Source: Komarekiella atlantica HA4396-MV6 (GTDB lineage Bacteria > Cyanobacteriota > Cyanobacteriia > Cyanobacteriales > Nostocaceae). Taken from it: 64,000 nt of DNA. Position 1 is the first letter of the stretch, and each line of letters begins with the position of its first letter. Location: contig JAHHHK010000003.1 of NCBI GenBank assembly GCA_019359395.1, positions 62,001 through 126,000 on the forward strand, given 5' to 3'. The notes beneath the pieces were generated by a model. It worked only from the letters and a program-made list of their open reading frames with translations. It did not search any database and was not told the origin of the DNA. A program made the translations under genes and the position numbers. Shown here in pieces: positions 38,242 through 47,921 of the stretch.

Positions 38242-38784
38242 ATGATTTCCTTCAACCTCTACCTATTCTTAGAAAATCTCCTGTTTTTCGTAGGTGCTAC
38301 ATCATTTTTGGCTTTTGTTGGTTGGGTTTGGAGATATTCTAAACCCTTCAGCATCCCGGAACCATTGCCGGCATGGTTTAAGGTGTGGTTCTTGATTGTA
38401 TTAGTATTAGGTTTGGCACTTCCCTTGTTAACAATGATTTTGTGGGGCGTCTGGTGGAGTTACCATCAAGTACTGATTGTACTTGCTTCTTACTTTCTCA
38501 TGTTGGGATTGCAGATTTTATCCGAAAAGTTAACGCTAAAAAGATTTCACTCCTGTGTGTGGGTCATGATACCTTGCTTGTACTTGCCTTACCGGATCTG
38601 GCAACTTTATCAAGGACTAACGCTTTTAAATCCTCAACCAGAACTTATTTGGGTACGAAATTTATTGATTTTAGAGATTATCTTGTGGATTTTTAACTAT
38701 GGTGTCCACTTGTCGCAGTTACCAAACTTACTACGTTGGGAATCAACAAATTCTCAGAACAGTATCAGTTATAGCAGAGAATAG
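38242..38784 (+). CDS. Membrane protein of unknown function
   Basis: 180 residues with about five hydrophobic segments (about 9-28, 47-70, 78-96, 104-120, 135-152). The ATG at 38242 is preferred over a TTG three codons earlier. Trp-rich in the membrane parts. I recognise no family. It lies between divergently oriented sucrose synthase and, 145 bp downstream, an ABC exporter on the same strand, possibly co-transcribed. Confidence 0.65.
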   Translation: MISFNLYLFLENLLFFVGATSFLAFVGWVWRYSKPFSIPEPLPAWFKVWFLIVLVLGLALPLLTMILWGVWWSYHQVLIVLASYFLMLGLQILSEKLTLKRFHSCVWVMIPCLYLPYRIWQLYQGLTLLNPQPELIWVRNLLILEIILWIFNYGVHLSQLPNLLRWESTNSQNSISYSRE

Positions 38785-38929
38785 GGAATAGCCTTGAAAG
38801 TCTCTTTTTGTCAGAGTTTTATGATAAGTTTATGTCCTAATCTATGTGGCAACTGCTATTAAGTGTTCAGAAACTCCCCAAAAGCTGATAGCGTCAAACA
38901 AGGAAAAATATCGTTGTGGACGTTAAAGC

Positions 38930-40654
38930 TTGAAAACGCGTTCTAATTACTGGCAACTGCTACCCTATCTCCGACCCCAATGGCAAACTATCACCAAGGG
39001 ATTTGTTGGTATTGTGGGATATGTACTGGCGACATTAACGCTGATTAATCTCGCCGGGAAACTGGCAACTCCCTTTGGACAAGGTAATGTAGTAGCGATC
39101 GCCCAAATAGCCGGGACTTGTGCTTTAGTATTTCTAATCAGAGGCTTTTTTCAGTCTGTGCAAGATATGTACATGGCCAAAGCCTCTTTAAGAGTTGCTT
39201 TTCATCTGCGCCAACAAGTCTATGCTCATCTCCAAAAGCTAAATCTCAGCTATTTTGAAACCGCAAAAGCAGGTGATTTATCTTACCGCCTCACGGAAGA
39301 TGTTGACCGAGTTGGTGAAGTTGTCAATAAAGTATTTCACGACTTTATCCCCTGCGTTTTGCAATTGCTGGCCATTCCGATTTACATGATTTACCTAAAT
39401 TGGCAGTTAACACTTGCAACGGTGATTGTTGCGCCGCTGATGGGTGTTTTAATTGGCTGGTTTGGTGAACGGCTACGCAAGTATTCTTTAAGAAGTCAAA
39501 ATCGCGTGTCGGGTTTATCGGCAATTCTGACAGAAGTTTTTAGCGGTATCCGTTTGGTACAAGCTTTTGCTGCTGAAAATTACGAAATCGCCCGATTTGG
39601 TCATGAGGCTGAACGCAGTTTGCAAGCGAAATACTCGGCGGAACGGCTCAAAGCGATTCAGACTCCTGTAGTTGGGTTTTTGGAAGCTTTGAGTGCATTA
39701 TCGTTACTGATTGTGGGAGGATGGCAGATTTCCCAACGCAACTTAACGGTGGCGGAGTTTTTTAGCTACTTAACCGCAGCAGTGCTGTTAATTGACCCTA
39801 TTGGCCACGTAACTAACAACTACAACGAATTTAAGCAGGGTGAAGCATCTGTTGACCGCGTTTTTGAATTGATGGCAATTCAACCGACGGTAGTAGAAAA
39901 GCGAAATGCGATCGCTCTACCTCCTGTCACTGGCAAAGTAGAATATCATAATGTTTCTTTTGCTTATAAACCTGGTGAATCTGTATTAAAGGATATCAGT
40001 TTATTGGTTTTACCTGGTGAAGCGATCGCCCTTGTGGGTGCTTCTGGTGCTGGTAAAACCACTTTTGTGAATCTCTTACCGCGTTTTTATGACCCCATAA
40101 CTGGTCAAATCTTAATTGACGGTATTGATATTCGAGATGTCAAGTTTCACAGTCTCCGGCGACAAATTGGAATTGTTCCTCAAGAAACCATCATCTTTTC
40201 CGGGACAATTGCCCAAAATATTGCTTTTGGACAAGACGCTTTTGATTTGGAAGCAGTTGCACAAGCAGCAAAAATTGCTAACGCCCATCAGTTTATCAGC
40301 CAACTACCAGAGGGCTATCATACTTGGGTAGGCGAACGTGGGGTAAACTTATCAGGTGGACAAAGACAAAGAATTGCGATCGCTCGTGCTGTTCTCCTCA
40401 ATCCACAAATCTTGATTCTAGATGAAGCCACATCTGCATTAGATTCTGAGTCAGAAGCTTTGGTACAAGAAGCATTAGAAAGACTGATGCAAAACCGGAC
40501 TGTGTTTATCATTGCCCACCGTTTATCTACAGTTAGGCGATGCGATCGCATTTTAGTCCTCGAACAAGGACAAATTGTCGAATCAGGAACCCACGAAGAA
40601 TTGTTGTCACTAGAGCGTCGTTATGCCCGGTTTTATGCTCAGCAGTTTAGTTAG
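38930..40654 (+). CDS. ABC exporter, fused permease and ATPase
   Basis: 574 residues. The N-terminal six-helix exporter domain (type I) is followed by a nucleotide-binding domain with Walker A GASGAGKTTF, signature LSGGQRQRIAIARA, Walker B LILDEATSALD and the H-loop IIAHRLSTV. A TTG start is required to include the conserved N-terminus KTRSNYWQLLPYLRPQW; no in-frame ATG or GTG lies upstream before a stop, and the next ATG would delete membrane helices. It works as a homodimer. The substrate is unknown; close cyanobacterial exporters move lipids or glycolipid and polysaccharide precursors. It is not in a recognisable operon. Confidence 0.93.
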   Translation: MKTRSNYWQLLPYLRPQWQTITKGFVGIVGYVLATLTLINLAGKLATPFGQGNVVAIAQIAGTCALVFLIRGFFQSVQDMYMAKASLRVAFHLRQQVYAHLQKLNLSYFETAKAGDLSYRLTEDVDRVGEVVNKVFHDFIPCVLQLLAIPIYMIYLNWQLTLATVIVAPLMGVLIGWFGERLRKYSLRSQNRVSGLSAILTEVFSGIRLVQAFAAENYEIARFGHEAERSLQAKYSAERLKAIQTPVVGFLEALSALSLLIVGGWQISQRNLTVAEFFSYLTAAVLLIDPIGHVTNNYNEFKQGEASVDRVFELMAIQPTVVEKRNAIALPPVTGKVEYHNVSFAYKPGESVLKDISLLVLPGEAIALVGASGAGKTTFVNLLPRFYDPITGQILIDGIDIRDVKFHSLRRQIGIVPQETIIFSGTIAQNIAFGQDAFDLEAVAQAAKIANAHQFISQLPEGYHTWVGERGVNLSGGQRQRIAIARAVLLNPQILILDEATSALDSESEALVQEALERLMQNRTVFIIAHRLSTVRRCDRILVLEQGQIVESGTHEELLSLERRYARFYAQQFS

Positions 40655-40713
40655 AGACTTCCAAGTCATAAAATATCCCAATATTTATTGTAGGATGGGC
40701 ATCTTGCCCATAC

Positions 40714-40910
40714 GTGTCAACTTAACGTGAAATCCATATCCCGCACGAAACTGAAGTTCCTTGCTCATAGTACAAGTCATCTTTAGATTACTATAATATC
40801 GGTCAAAATCCTGAGTCTACTTGAGTAGACTTTCGCTCATCCGCCAGAGAATTCATTTTCTGGCGGGTGAGGAGGCCAATAGTAAAGCTATTTTTTATTT
40901 AAGTTGACAC
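40714..40910. mobile_element. MITE-like element family C, complete copy (197 bp)
   Basis: Perfect 11-bp terminal inverted repeats GTGTCAACTTA / TAAGTTGACAC enclose two internal hairpins (AGTCTACT...AGTAGACT; CCGCCAGAGAATT...TTTTCTGGCGG). The right half recurs inverted at 63677-63741. No coding capacity. Fills most of the gap between the ABC exporter and the parvulin gene. Confidence 0.8.
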
Positions 40911-40992
40911 CAATGCATCTTGCCCGTTCTGTGAACTGGGCGCTCATGTTGCCCACCCCACAAGATTAGATAATTTATTTGTTGGAGTTCCC

Positions 40993-41757
40993 TTAGCTTG
41001 GCGGCTCATCAGTTGAAGCAGACATAATTTGCTTTTGCTGTTCCTGTAGCCAGGTTTCAAACAGTTCATTTAGTAGGCGGACTTTCATGGGTTCATCTAG
41101 TTTTGCTGGGATGAATTTCTCCAACCGCACAATCACAAACCACTCGGCGACGCGAGCCGGGGGCAATATTTGACCCGGTTGACTGCTAGAAAGCATTTGC
41201 ACCATTATCGGATGTAGTGCGTTCAATTCAATCGGGCCGACTAAACCGCCAGTTTGGGCTTCTGGCCCTTGCGAATATTCCCGCGCTACTTCTGCAAAAG
41301 AATTTTCTTGGTCTTGAATCCGAAAGTAGAGTTCTTGAGCAATTCCCACATCCTGGGTTCGCAGTAGGGAGTAAATAACTTTGTCCAGTTTTGCCTTGCA
41401 CTGAAAAAAGTAGGATTCTAGTTTATTACCCCAAACAGCTTGCTTGAATTTTTCAATCTTCAGCTTGCGAGTAGTAACAGCTTCGAGTTGATTGGGAGTC
41501 AGTCCTTGATATGCCATCCAAGCTTGGATGTCAGCTTCACTGTTTAACTGTTTTTCAGCAAAAAATTGCTGTTGAGCTTGGGTTACTTCTTCAGGCGTGC
41601 ATTCTACTACTGTGTTCGCAGAACGTGAGATTTGCTCAATCGCCTCGTCAATTATTAATTCCCGCCGCAACTGTGGCAGCATTTGATAATTTGCCAGTAA
41701 GGGAATCAGTTCACTAGCTGTGATTGTACGATTACCAATTTGGATCGTTTCAGTCAT
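40993..41757 (-). CDS. Parvulin-like peptidyl-prolyl isomerase
   Basis: 254 residues without signal peptide. The N-terminal SurA-like helical part (residues 1-135) is followed by a parvulin core at about 140-215: FAEVAREYSQGPEAQTGGLVGPIELNALHP. The C-terminus is helical. Cyanobacterial proteins of this kind often neighbour ABC exporters for peptides; here the ABC exporter lies 340 bp away and converges with it, so a link is weak. Predicted to assist folding in the cytoplasm or at a secretion system. Confidence 0.85.
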   Translation of the reverse strand: MTETIQIGNRTITASELIPLLANYQMLPQLRRELIIDEAIEQISRSANTVVECTPEEVTQAQQQFFAEKQLNSEADIQAWMAYQGLTPNQLEAVTTRKLKIEKFKQAVWGNKLESYFFQCKAKLDKVIYSLLRTQDVGIAQELYFRIQDQENSFAEVAREYSQGPEAQTGGLVGPIELNALHPIMVQMLSSSQPGQILPPARVAEWFVIVRLEKFIPAKLDEPMKVRLLNELFETWLQEQQKQIMSASTDEPPS

Positions 41758-41885
41758 TAGCTTTCGGGCATATACATAAAAATAACTGATCTGCTAAGGA
41801 AGCTGTACTGTAGCTTACTCAGTGAGAGTTGTGTTAGTCCGTCGAGTTAAGGCCAGCTAACCCCTCTTTCGCAACTAATAAATAT

Positions 41886-41998
41886 TAGACCTCTTGCATA
41901 AATGCTTAAATTGTCATGTTGAGCGGAGCGAAACATCTCGGAGATTCCTCCCTCCACTACGTTCTGGTCAGAATGACACTCATAATTTTCGGACTATT
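41886..41998. mobile_element. MITE-like element family A, truncated copy 2
   Basis: Inverse orientation to copy 1. The left terminal repeat TAGACCTCTTGCA and interior are nearly identical to the complement of copy 1, but similarity stops at about TTTTCGGACT and the right terminal repeat is missing. Confidence 0.82.
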
Positions 41999-42490
41999 GA
42001 TTTATCTAACTATTTTAAAATATACACGCTATGTGAGTTTTTATTACAGAATTTACGTAAATACAGGGATGGGGAAATTTGCTATTCCTTTGGGTTAACC
42101 TTTTTTCAGTCCATAACTAAAGTAATTATACTTACTCTAACAGCTATTACGTAGCACTTTACAAAAACTTTATCTTTCTCGAAAGTATTTGGGAAAAAGC
42201 TTTCTTTTTAAAGAAATGAGTAATTTTACACTAAGTCTGATTACAATACACTCAAATAGCCTGTAAACTACTTAAGTGATTTTGCCAAAAAAATGTATTG
42301 AATAACGTAAGTCATACTAGTGTTTTCTGGCAAAATATTGAAAATTTATCTCAATAAATTGAGCAAAATAAAAACATGACTGAAATTATGGTGCGGTTGA
42401 AAAGACCACAGATTTTTAATACCTGGATTTTTACAGAACTTGAACTTAATTCTTTCTGTGCAAATTAGATTTAGGGATAGTCAAAAACAG
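41999..42490. other. 492-bp AT-rich intergenic region
   Basis: AT-rich, with short open frames of poor coding character. I see no gene, RNA or clear regulatory site. Confidence 0.5.
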
Positions 42491-43225
42491 ATGAATCAAA
42501 GTCTAAATATCCAAGAACTAAACATTGCGATCGCAGCTAAACAGCACAATCCAATAATTTTAACCCCAGATTTTCTCAAATATAGCGGCATCGTTCCTAG
42601 TGACTGGGAACTATCACAAGCGCCGATTCTGAATAATTCTGCTGCTCAGGTGAAGTTCCAAAACGGCATCAATATAATTGCTCAAGTCAACAAGATTATT
42701 TTCATCGAGCTAATAGCTACTAAGGAATTAAAAGAAGTAGAAATTCCAGCGATCGCTCGAAAATATTCACAGACATTGACGCAACTAGAGTATCAAGAGG
42801 TATCGATTAATTTTCGAGGACATGTTTTATTCGAGCAGCAGAATAACACAGCACGTAACTATATTTTTAGAACATTGCTGAATCCTGGGCCGTGGCATGA
42901 GTTTGGTAAAGCTCCTGTACAAGCTGCAATGCGGTTTAATTATACTCTCGAAGAGGCGCAGCTGAGCTTAGATATCAATGAAGCTGGGCTACAACTGCCA
43001 GATAAAACAGTACGTCCTATAGTTCTATTTACTGCGAGTTTCAGTCATGCGATCGCCCAAGAAGATCAGAGCCAACGTCTGGCTAGCTTATCGAAAATAA
43101 TTAGTAATTGGCAAGCAAATTTAGAGATTTACAAAGAAGTGGTAAACACCAAGTTTCTCAACTTACCATATCAGTTAAATCTAGTACCAAATGAAACCGT
43201 CATTCCCATAGCACCAACTTTCTGA
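42491..43225 (+). CDS. Conserved hypothetical protein
   Basis: 244 residues from the ATG at 42491 (MNQSLNIQELNIAIAAKQHN); an in-frame ATG at 42440 would add 17 residues. Soluble, mixed alpha/beta, no signal peptide. Notable blocks are LTPDFLKYSGIVPSDWEL, VSINFRGHVLFEQQNN and LLNPGPWHEFGKAPVQAAMRF. The pattern resembles proteins that I have seen only as hypothetical in cyanobacteria. No neighbour suggests a role. Function unknown. Confidence 0.75.
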   Translation: MNQSLNIQELNIAIAAKQHNPIILTPDFLKYSGIVPSDWELSQAPILNNSAAQVKFQNGINIIAQVNKIIFIELIATKELKEVEIPAIARKYSQTLTQLEYQEVSINFRGHVLFEQQNNTARNYIFRTLLNPGPWHEFGKAPVQAAMRFNYTLEEAQLSLDINEAGLQLPDKTVRPIVLFTASFSHAIAQEDQSQRLASLSKIISNWQANLEIYKEVVNTKFLNLPYQLNLVPNETVIPIAPTF

Positions 43226-43338
43226 GGACAAATGGTTGGATACCAGTAAAGTCCACACGTCAGCAAGCAATACCTTTCGGTTAAAGGCTGAAATTTACCC
43301 CTTACCTTTTCCCAGACCACAAGTGACAGACAGAACAT

Positions 43339-43367
43339 GTAGAGACGTTGCAATGCAATGTCTCTAC
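43339..43367. repeat. 29-bp palindrome GTAGAGACGTTGCA variant
   Basis: Same repeat as 26087 and 52641, but the right arm reads TGCAATGTCTCTAC: the C-to-T change leaves a G-U pair in RNA. Lies 47 bp before the CARDB protein start. Confidence 0.8.
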
Positions 43368-43413
43368 TAATTGCAAAAACAGATTTTCTAAATAATTCGG
43401 AGATAGATTACTT

Positions 43414-46400
43414 ATGGTTAAACCTGATTTGATCGTGTCTTCCGTGACAGCCCCACAATTTGGCTATTTGAGTGACAGGATTGATCTGTCCTGGACTGTC
43501 ATCAACCAAGGTGAAGCGATCGCCACTGCTAACTGGTATGACTACATTTACCTTTCGGATGACGAGTTTCTAGACGACAACGATCTCTTTGTCACCAGCG
43601 TATCTTCAGAAAACAATACTCCTCTTGCAGCGGGGGATAGTTATACAACCACCCAGAGTACTTATATTCCCTACGACGCTACAGCGGGCAGCCGCTACTT
43701 GTTGTTTGCCACAGATAGAAACAACGACCAGAGCGAAACAAATGAGGATAACAATGTATTTGCTCAACCAATTACCCTAACTGCATCAGGTTTGGTAATT
43801 TCTAATGTCACCGCTCCATCATCTGCGGTGTTGGGTGAGACTATCCGCGTCTATTGGACTGTCACCAACCAAGGTAATGCGATCGCTTCTTCAAACTCAG
43901 TTGATACTATTTACATTTCATCTGAACCGTACCTAGATGGGGTAAGACCCCAAGATTACAACTTTTATGAAGTAGGCAGCCGCTTGACAGAAGGGGATAT
44001 TCCTCTAGCACCCGGAGCCAGCTATACAGCCTACGCAGACATTTATCTTCCTAGTAATAAACTATCGAATGCCACCTTTGCTCAGACATTTTACTTTCCA
44101 GGCGATCGCTACATAGGAGTTGGTCTTGGTGGCTATAGCCCTCTTTACAATCCTCTAGGAACCAGTAGCTACCAGCCAATACCAATTCGATTGAATGCCC
44201 CAAACTTGGTAGTTTCTGATGCCGAAGTTTTAACACCAGCCGTCCCAGGTGGGACAGTTGATGTGTCCTGGACTGTTACCAACCAAGGAGAATTTTATGC
44301 TCCTACTGATTGGTATGACGCTGTTTACTTTTCCGAAGACGATGTTTTAGATCGGTATGACGATATTTTTGAGAAATATCAGTATGATTCAAAACTGATA
44401 GAGGTGTCGATAGGGGAGCAAACACCACTGGCAGCTGGGGCTAGCTATACACTCAACCAAACCCTTACCATTCCCAATAATATACAGGACAGTGGCTACC
44501 TGTTGTTTATGGTGGATGCAAATATCACCGATCTTGAATGGGAGAGAGCTGGCATCCAAGGCGAAACAGATGAGAATGATAACGTCCGAGCAGTACCTAT
44601 TAACATGGCTGGTCTGGATCTTGTCGTCGAGAGTGCTACAGCCCCAACATCTGCTGCTTCAGGTGAAACTATCTCAGTATCTTGGACTGTCAAGAATCAG
44701 AGTATTTATACCGCACTGGGTGAGTGGTATGACAATGTTTACCTTTCAGATGACGAATTTCTAGACAGGGATATCTACGAGAATTACTACGGTAATGATA
44801 TTTCTGTCACCAATGAATTTTCAAAAAACAATACACCTCTTGCAGGAGGGGATAGCTATACAATCACCCAGAATATTACTATTCCCGACTTTGCTAGAAA
44901 AAATAGCCGTTATCTGCTTTTTAGTACAGATAGAATTAACAACCTGAGCGAAACAAATGAGAACAACAATGTATTTGCTCAACCAATTACCTTACGTACC
45001 CCAGATTTAGTCATTTCTAATATCATCGCCCCATCATCTGCGGTGTTGGGTGAGACTATCCGTGTGTCTTGGACTGTTACCAACCAAGGTGATGCGATCG
45101 CTTTTGCTGACTTGGATGACAAGATTTACATTTCATACGATCGGTACTTAGAAGCAATACCTAGAGAGAACAATTTTTTCAGTGTAGGCTACCGTTTGTC
45201 AGAAGGGGATACTCCTCTAGCACCGGGAGCTAGCTATACAGCCAGCGCTGATATTTTTCTTCCTCGTAACGAAATTAACTCTTACATACCGTTTAACTTT
45301 CTAGGCGATCGCTACCTGGTAATTACAACTGATAATTTGTCTATTAGCCAACCTTTAAGCTACAAAGAGAGCAATATCCTCCAGGCAATACCAATTAACC
45401 TGAGTGCCCCAAATTTGGTGCTTTCTGATGCCAAAGTTTTAACACCAGCCGTGACAGGTGGGACGGTTGATGTATCCTGGACAGTTACAAACCAGGGAAC
45501 AGTATATGCTCCAGCTGATTGGAACGATGCTGTTTTCTTTTCAACTGACGATGATTTAGATGTCTTTGATCTGCAACTGGTAGAGGTATCGACAGAGGCG
45601 CAAACACCACTAGCAGCAGGGGCTAGCTATACACTTAACCAGACTCTCACCATTCCCAATTATGCAGGAGGTAATGGCTACCTGATCTTTGTAACGGATT
45701 ACGACTTGTATGGCAGATATGAAAACGAATATTTTGGGGACGGCATCCAGGGCGAAACAGATGCAACAGACAACATCCGAGTGGTGCAGATTGAGTTAAC
45801 TACCCTGGGCGCAGGTGTAACAATTACCGAATCGGATGGCAGCACCAACGTTACAGAAGGCGGAGCAACGGATACTTACACCGTAGCGCTGACTAGCAAA
45901 CCCACCGCAGATGTGGCGATCGCCATTAATTCCAATGCACAACTTACCACGAGTGTCAATACCCTAACTTTCACCGCTGCCAATTGGAATCAGGCTCAGA
46001 CTATTACTGTGGCAGCCGTGGATGATGACGTTGTAGAAGGCAATCACACTAGCACGCTGACCCTAACGGCAACAAGCGCTGATGCCAGTTACAACGACAT
46101 TGCGATCGCTTCTATAAATGTCAATATTACAGACAATGACCAGCTAATTAACGGCACGTCAGGGCGTGATACCCTAGTTGGCTCTAATGGCACTGACATC
46201 ATTACTGGCTTCAAAGGCAAAGATACCCTCACGGGTGGTGCTGGTAGTGACCAGTTTGTCTACACCAGTATTCGGGATGCGGGGGATGAAATTACTGATT
46301 TTGTGGCTGGTACAGACAAGATTGTCTTGCTCCCACTATTCCAAAGCTTGAATCTCGACAACCTCAACTACGCAAGTGCCACTGCACAAGGCTACTTGAG

Positions 46401-46539
46401 TTTTGGGACTAAGGGCAACAACACCACTGTGCTCATCGACTCAGATGGCTTAGGGGGTCGGGGTCGTTCCACAACTCTGGTGACGGTGCAAGGTTTAGAC
46501 CAAGCGACTTTAGCTAATGCCAATAACTTCTTATTTTGA
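43414..46539 (+). CDS. Large secreted protein: six CARDB domains, Calx-beta-like domain, RTX-type C-terminus
   Basis: 1041 residues. Residues 4-800 comprise six CARDB (cell-adhesion-related) domains, each with a (L/V)xWTVxNQG core. Domains 1-3 and 4-6 pair as ABC-ABC: 1 with 4 (YLSDDEFLD), 2 with 5 (APSSAVLGETIRV), 3 with 6 (VLTPAVxGGTVDVSWTVTNQG). Residues 805-910 resemble Calx-beta-like domains (VTEGGATDTYTVALTSKPTADV). The C-terminus has glycine-rich RTX-like repeats (GTSGRDTLVGSNGTDIITG) and a hemolysin-type tail, as in proteins exported by type I secretion without an N-terminal signal; none is present here. Probably a calcium-dependent adhesin or sheath protein. Confidence 0.88.
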   Translation: MVKPDLIVSSVTAPQFGYLSDRIDLSWTVINQGEAIATANWYDYIYLSDDEFLDDNDLFVTSVSSENNTPLAAGDSYTTTQSTYIPYDATAGSRYLLFATDRNNDQSETNEDNNVFAQPITLTASGLVISNVTAPSSAVLGETIRVYWTVTNQGNAIASSNSVDTIYISSEPYLDGVRPQDYNFYEVGSRLTEGDIPLAPGASYTAYADIYLPSNKLSNATFAQTFYFPGDRYIGVGLGGYSPLYNPLGTSSYQPIPIRLNAPNLVVSDAEVLTPAVPGGTVDVSWTVTNQGEFYAPTDWYDAVYFSEDDVLDRYDDIFEKYQYDSKLIEVSIGEQTPLAAGASYTLNQTLTIPNNIQDSGYLLFMVDANITDLEWERAGIQGETDENDNVRAVPINMAGLDLVVESATAPTSAASGETISVSWTVKNQSIYTALGEWYDNVYLSDDEFLDRDIYENYYGNDISVTNEFSKNNTPLAGGDSYTITQNITIPDFARKNSRYLLFSTDRINNLSETNENNNVFAQPITLRTPDLVISNIIAPSSAVLGETIRVSWTVTNQGDAIAFADLDDKIYISYDRYLEAIPRENNFFSVGYRLSEGDTPLAPGASYTASADIFLPRNEINSYIPFNFLGDRYLVITTDNLSISQPLSYKESNILQAIPINLSAPNLVLSDAKVLTPAVTGGTVDVSWTVTNQGTVYAPADWNDAVFFSTDDDLDVFDLQLVEVSTEAQTPLAAGASYTLNQTLTIPNYAGGNGYLIFVTDYDLYGRYENEYFGDGIQGETDATDNIRVVQIELTTLGAGVTITESDGSTNVTEGGATDTYTVALTSKPTADVAIAINSNAQLTTSVNTLTFTAANWNQAQTITVAAVDDDVVEGNHTSTLTLTATSADASYNDIAIASINVNITDNDQLINGTSGRDTLVGSNGTDIITGFKGKDTLTGGAGSDQFVYTSIRDAGDEITDFVAGTDKIVLLPLFQSLNLDNLNYASATAQGYLSFGTKGNNTTVLIDSDGLGGRGRSTTLVTVQGLDQATLANANNFLF

Positions 46540-46547
46540 GTTGTATG

Positions 46548-46709
46548 GGACTTACGCAAAAACTCTCTGAAACTCTTATTTCTCCGTGCCCTCTGTCTTA
46601 AAGTTTCCTACGGAGGGAAACCCTCCTTCTCCTGACGGAGACCGGAGGCGAACAGAACTTTTCGCTGTGTCCTCTGTGGTTCGATTTTCCGTTACCTGTG
46701 CGTAAGTCC
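46548..46709. mobile_element. MITE-like element family B (162 bp)
   Basis: Perfect 11-bp terminal inverted repeats GGACTTACGCA / TGCGTAAGTCC. The interior contains a GC-rich palindromic module (CGGAGGGAAACCCTCC) also found in the 52302 and 63780 elements. No coding capacity. It lies between the CARDB and PEP-CTERM genes. Confidence 0.82.
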
Positions 46710-46770
46710 TAACACTCTCGCGAAGACTTCGCTAATGCCAAATGTACACTTCAGAGAAAACAGGAATCTC

Positions 46771-47499
46771 ATGAAATTTTCCGCCTTCATCAAACATTCA
46801 ACTTTCAAGCTAGGTCTTTTGAGCCTTGCTAGCTTTGGGATAACGATAAGTACAACCTCCGCTAATGCTATCCAGTTAGACTTTAGTAATTGGCAGCAAT
46901 TTGGTGATGTCACTACCCCGGCTTTGGGTCAGGCTAATCTATCTAATAATGCTTTACTAGATGATGACTTCCCTCAACCCGATGCAACTTTCAACTACTC
47001 TGGTAATCCCGCAGGTCTTGCCAATCCTTTGCCAGACTTGCAAGACTTCCTCGGCTTAGTCCCGGAAGCACTGGATATTGAAGGCGATGCATTGGAAGGG
47101 TCTGCTATCAAAAATACAGTGAGTGTTGCGGCTGGTGATGTCTTGCGCTTCGATTGGAACTTTCGCACGAATGAAACCAGCTACCAAGATTATGCCTTTT
47201 TCTTGGTGGATAACACGCTGATTAAGTTGGCTGACTTTACTGATGCAACTCAAGCTTCCAGTCCCTTTAGTCGGGAAACGGGAATTAATTCTTATGCCTT
47301 CAGTCAGCCGGCAACTTACACTCTAGCCTTTGGGGTAGTAGATATAGATGATTATGTAGCTACATCAGCCTTAGAGGTGAGAAATGCCACGATAGAAAGA
47401 GTTCCAGAACCAGGGACTCTCCTAGGTTCACTTGCGGTATTTGGGTTAAGTATGGGTATGCGGCGGCGTTTTGGGAAAAAACTAGGAGCTTCCAAATAA
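46771..47499 (+). CDS. PEP-CTERM sorting-domain protein
   Basis: 242 residues from the ATG at 46771, which begins a standard signal peptide (MKFSAFIKHSTFKLGLLSL ... SANA). The mature domain is about 180 residues, Asn/Asp-rich and beta-sheeted. The C-terminus has VPEPGT, a hydrophobic helix and a basic tail (MRRRFGKK): the PEP-CTERM signal processed by exosortase. Predicted to be an exported surface or exopolysaccharide-associated protein. No exosortase is in the window. The C-terminal signal is complete. Confidence 0.92.
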   Translation: MKFSAFIKHSTFKLGLLSLASFGITISTTSANAIQLDFSNWQQFGDVTTPALGQANLSNNALLDDDFPQPDATFNYSGNPAGLANPLPDLQDFLGLVPEALDIEGDALEGSAIKNTVSVAAGDVLRFDWNFRTNETSYQDYAFFLVDNTLIKLADFTDATQASSPFSRETGINSYAFSQPATYTLAFGVVDIDDYVATSALEVRNATIERVPEPGTLLGSLAVFGLSMGMRRRFGKKLGASK

Positions 47500-47575
47500 A
47501 TAAATTATCCCATCGCTATTAAAGCTGGGGTAAAAGAATCAGCTCTTTCAAGATGTAATGTATTTTTCTTTGCGT

Positions 47576-47636
47576 CTTTGTGCCTTTGCGGTTCAAAAGT
47601 AATTTTTTTAAACCACTAAGACACTAAGGCACAAAG
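47576..47636. repeat. 61-bp inverted-repeat element
   Basis: Perfect 11-bp terminal inverted repeats CTTTGTGCCTT / AAGGCACAAAG around a short interior ending in a T/A-rich centre. Directly precedes the 21-bp array. Confidence 0.7.
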
Positions 47637-47653
47637 CTGTATACTTCTACTTC

Positions 47654-47863
47654 GTGCTCAGAACTCGGAAGTTTGTGTTCAGAACTCGGAAGTTGGTGTT
47701 CAGAACTCGGAAGTTTGTGTTCAGAACTCGGAAGTTTGTGTTCAGAACTCGGAAGTTTGTGTTCAGAACTCGGAAGTTCGTGTTCAGAACTCGGAAGTTC
47801 GTGCTCAGAACTCGGAAGTTCGTGTTCAGAACTCGGAAGTTCGTGTTCAGAACTCGGAAGTTC
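47654..47863. repeat. 21-bp tandem array, 10 units
   Basis: Ten copies of GTGTTCAGAACTCGGAAGTT plus one variable base (T, G or C), very homogeneous; the last base shifts from T in the first half to C in the second. Open in several frames on both strands because the period is divisible by three. Unrelated in sequence to the 17784 array but identical in period. Nothing else is recognisable in 47500-47921 apart from the inverted repeat at 47576. Confidence 0.92.
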
Positions 47864-47921
47864 AAGATTTATGCTCAAACTCCGAGGTTCTGAGCTAAAA
47901 GTTTTACTTTTTATAGTTGAA

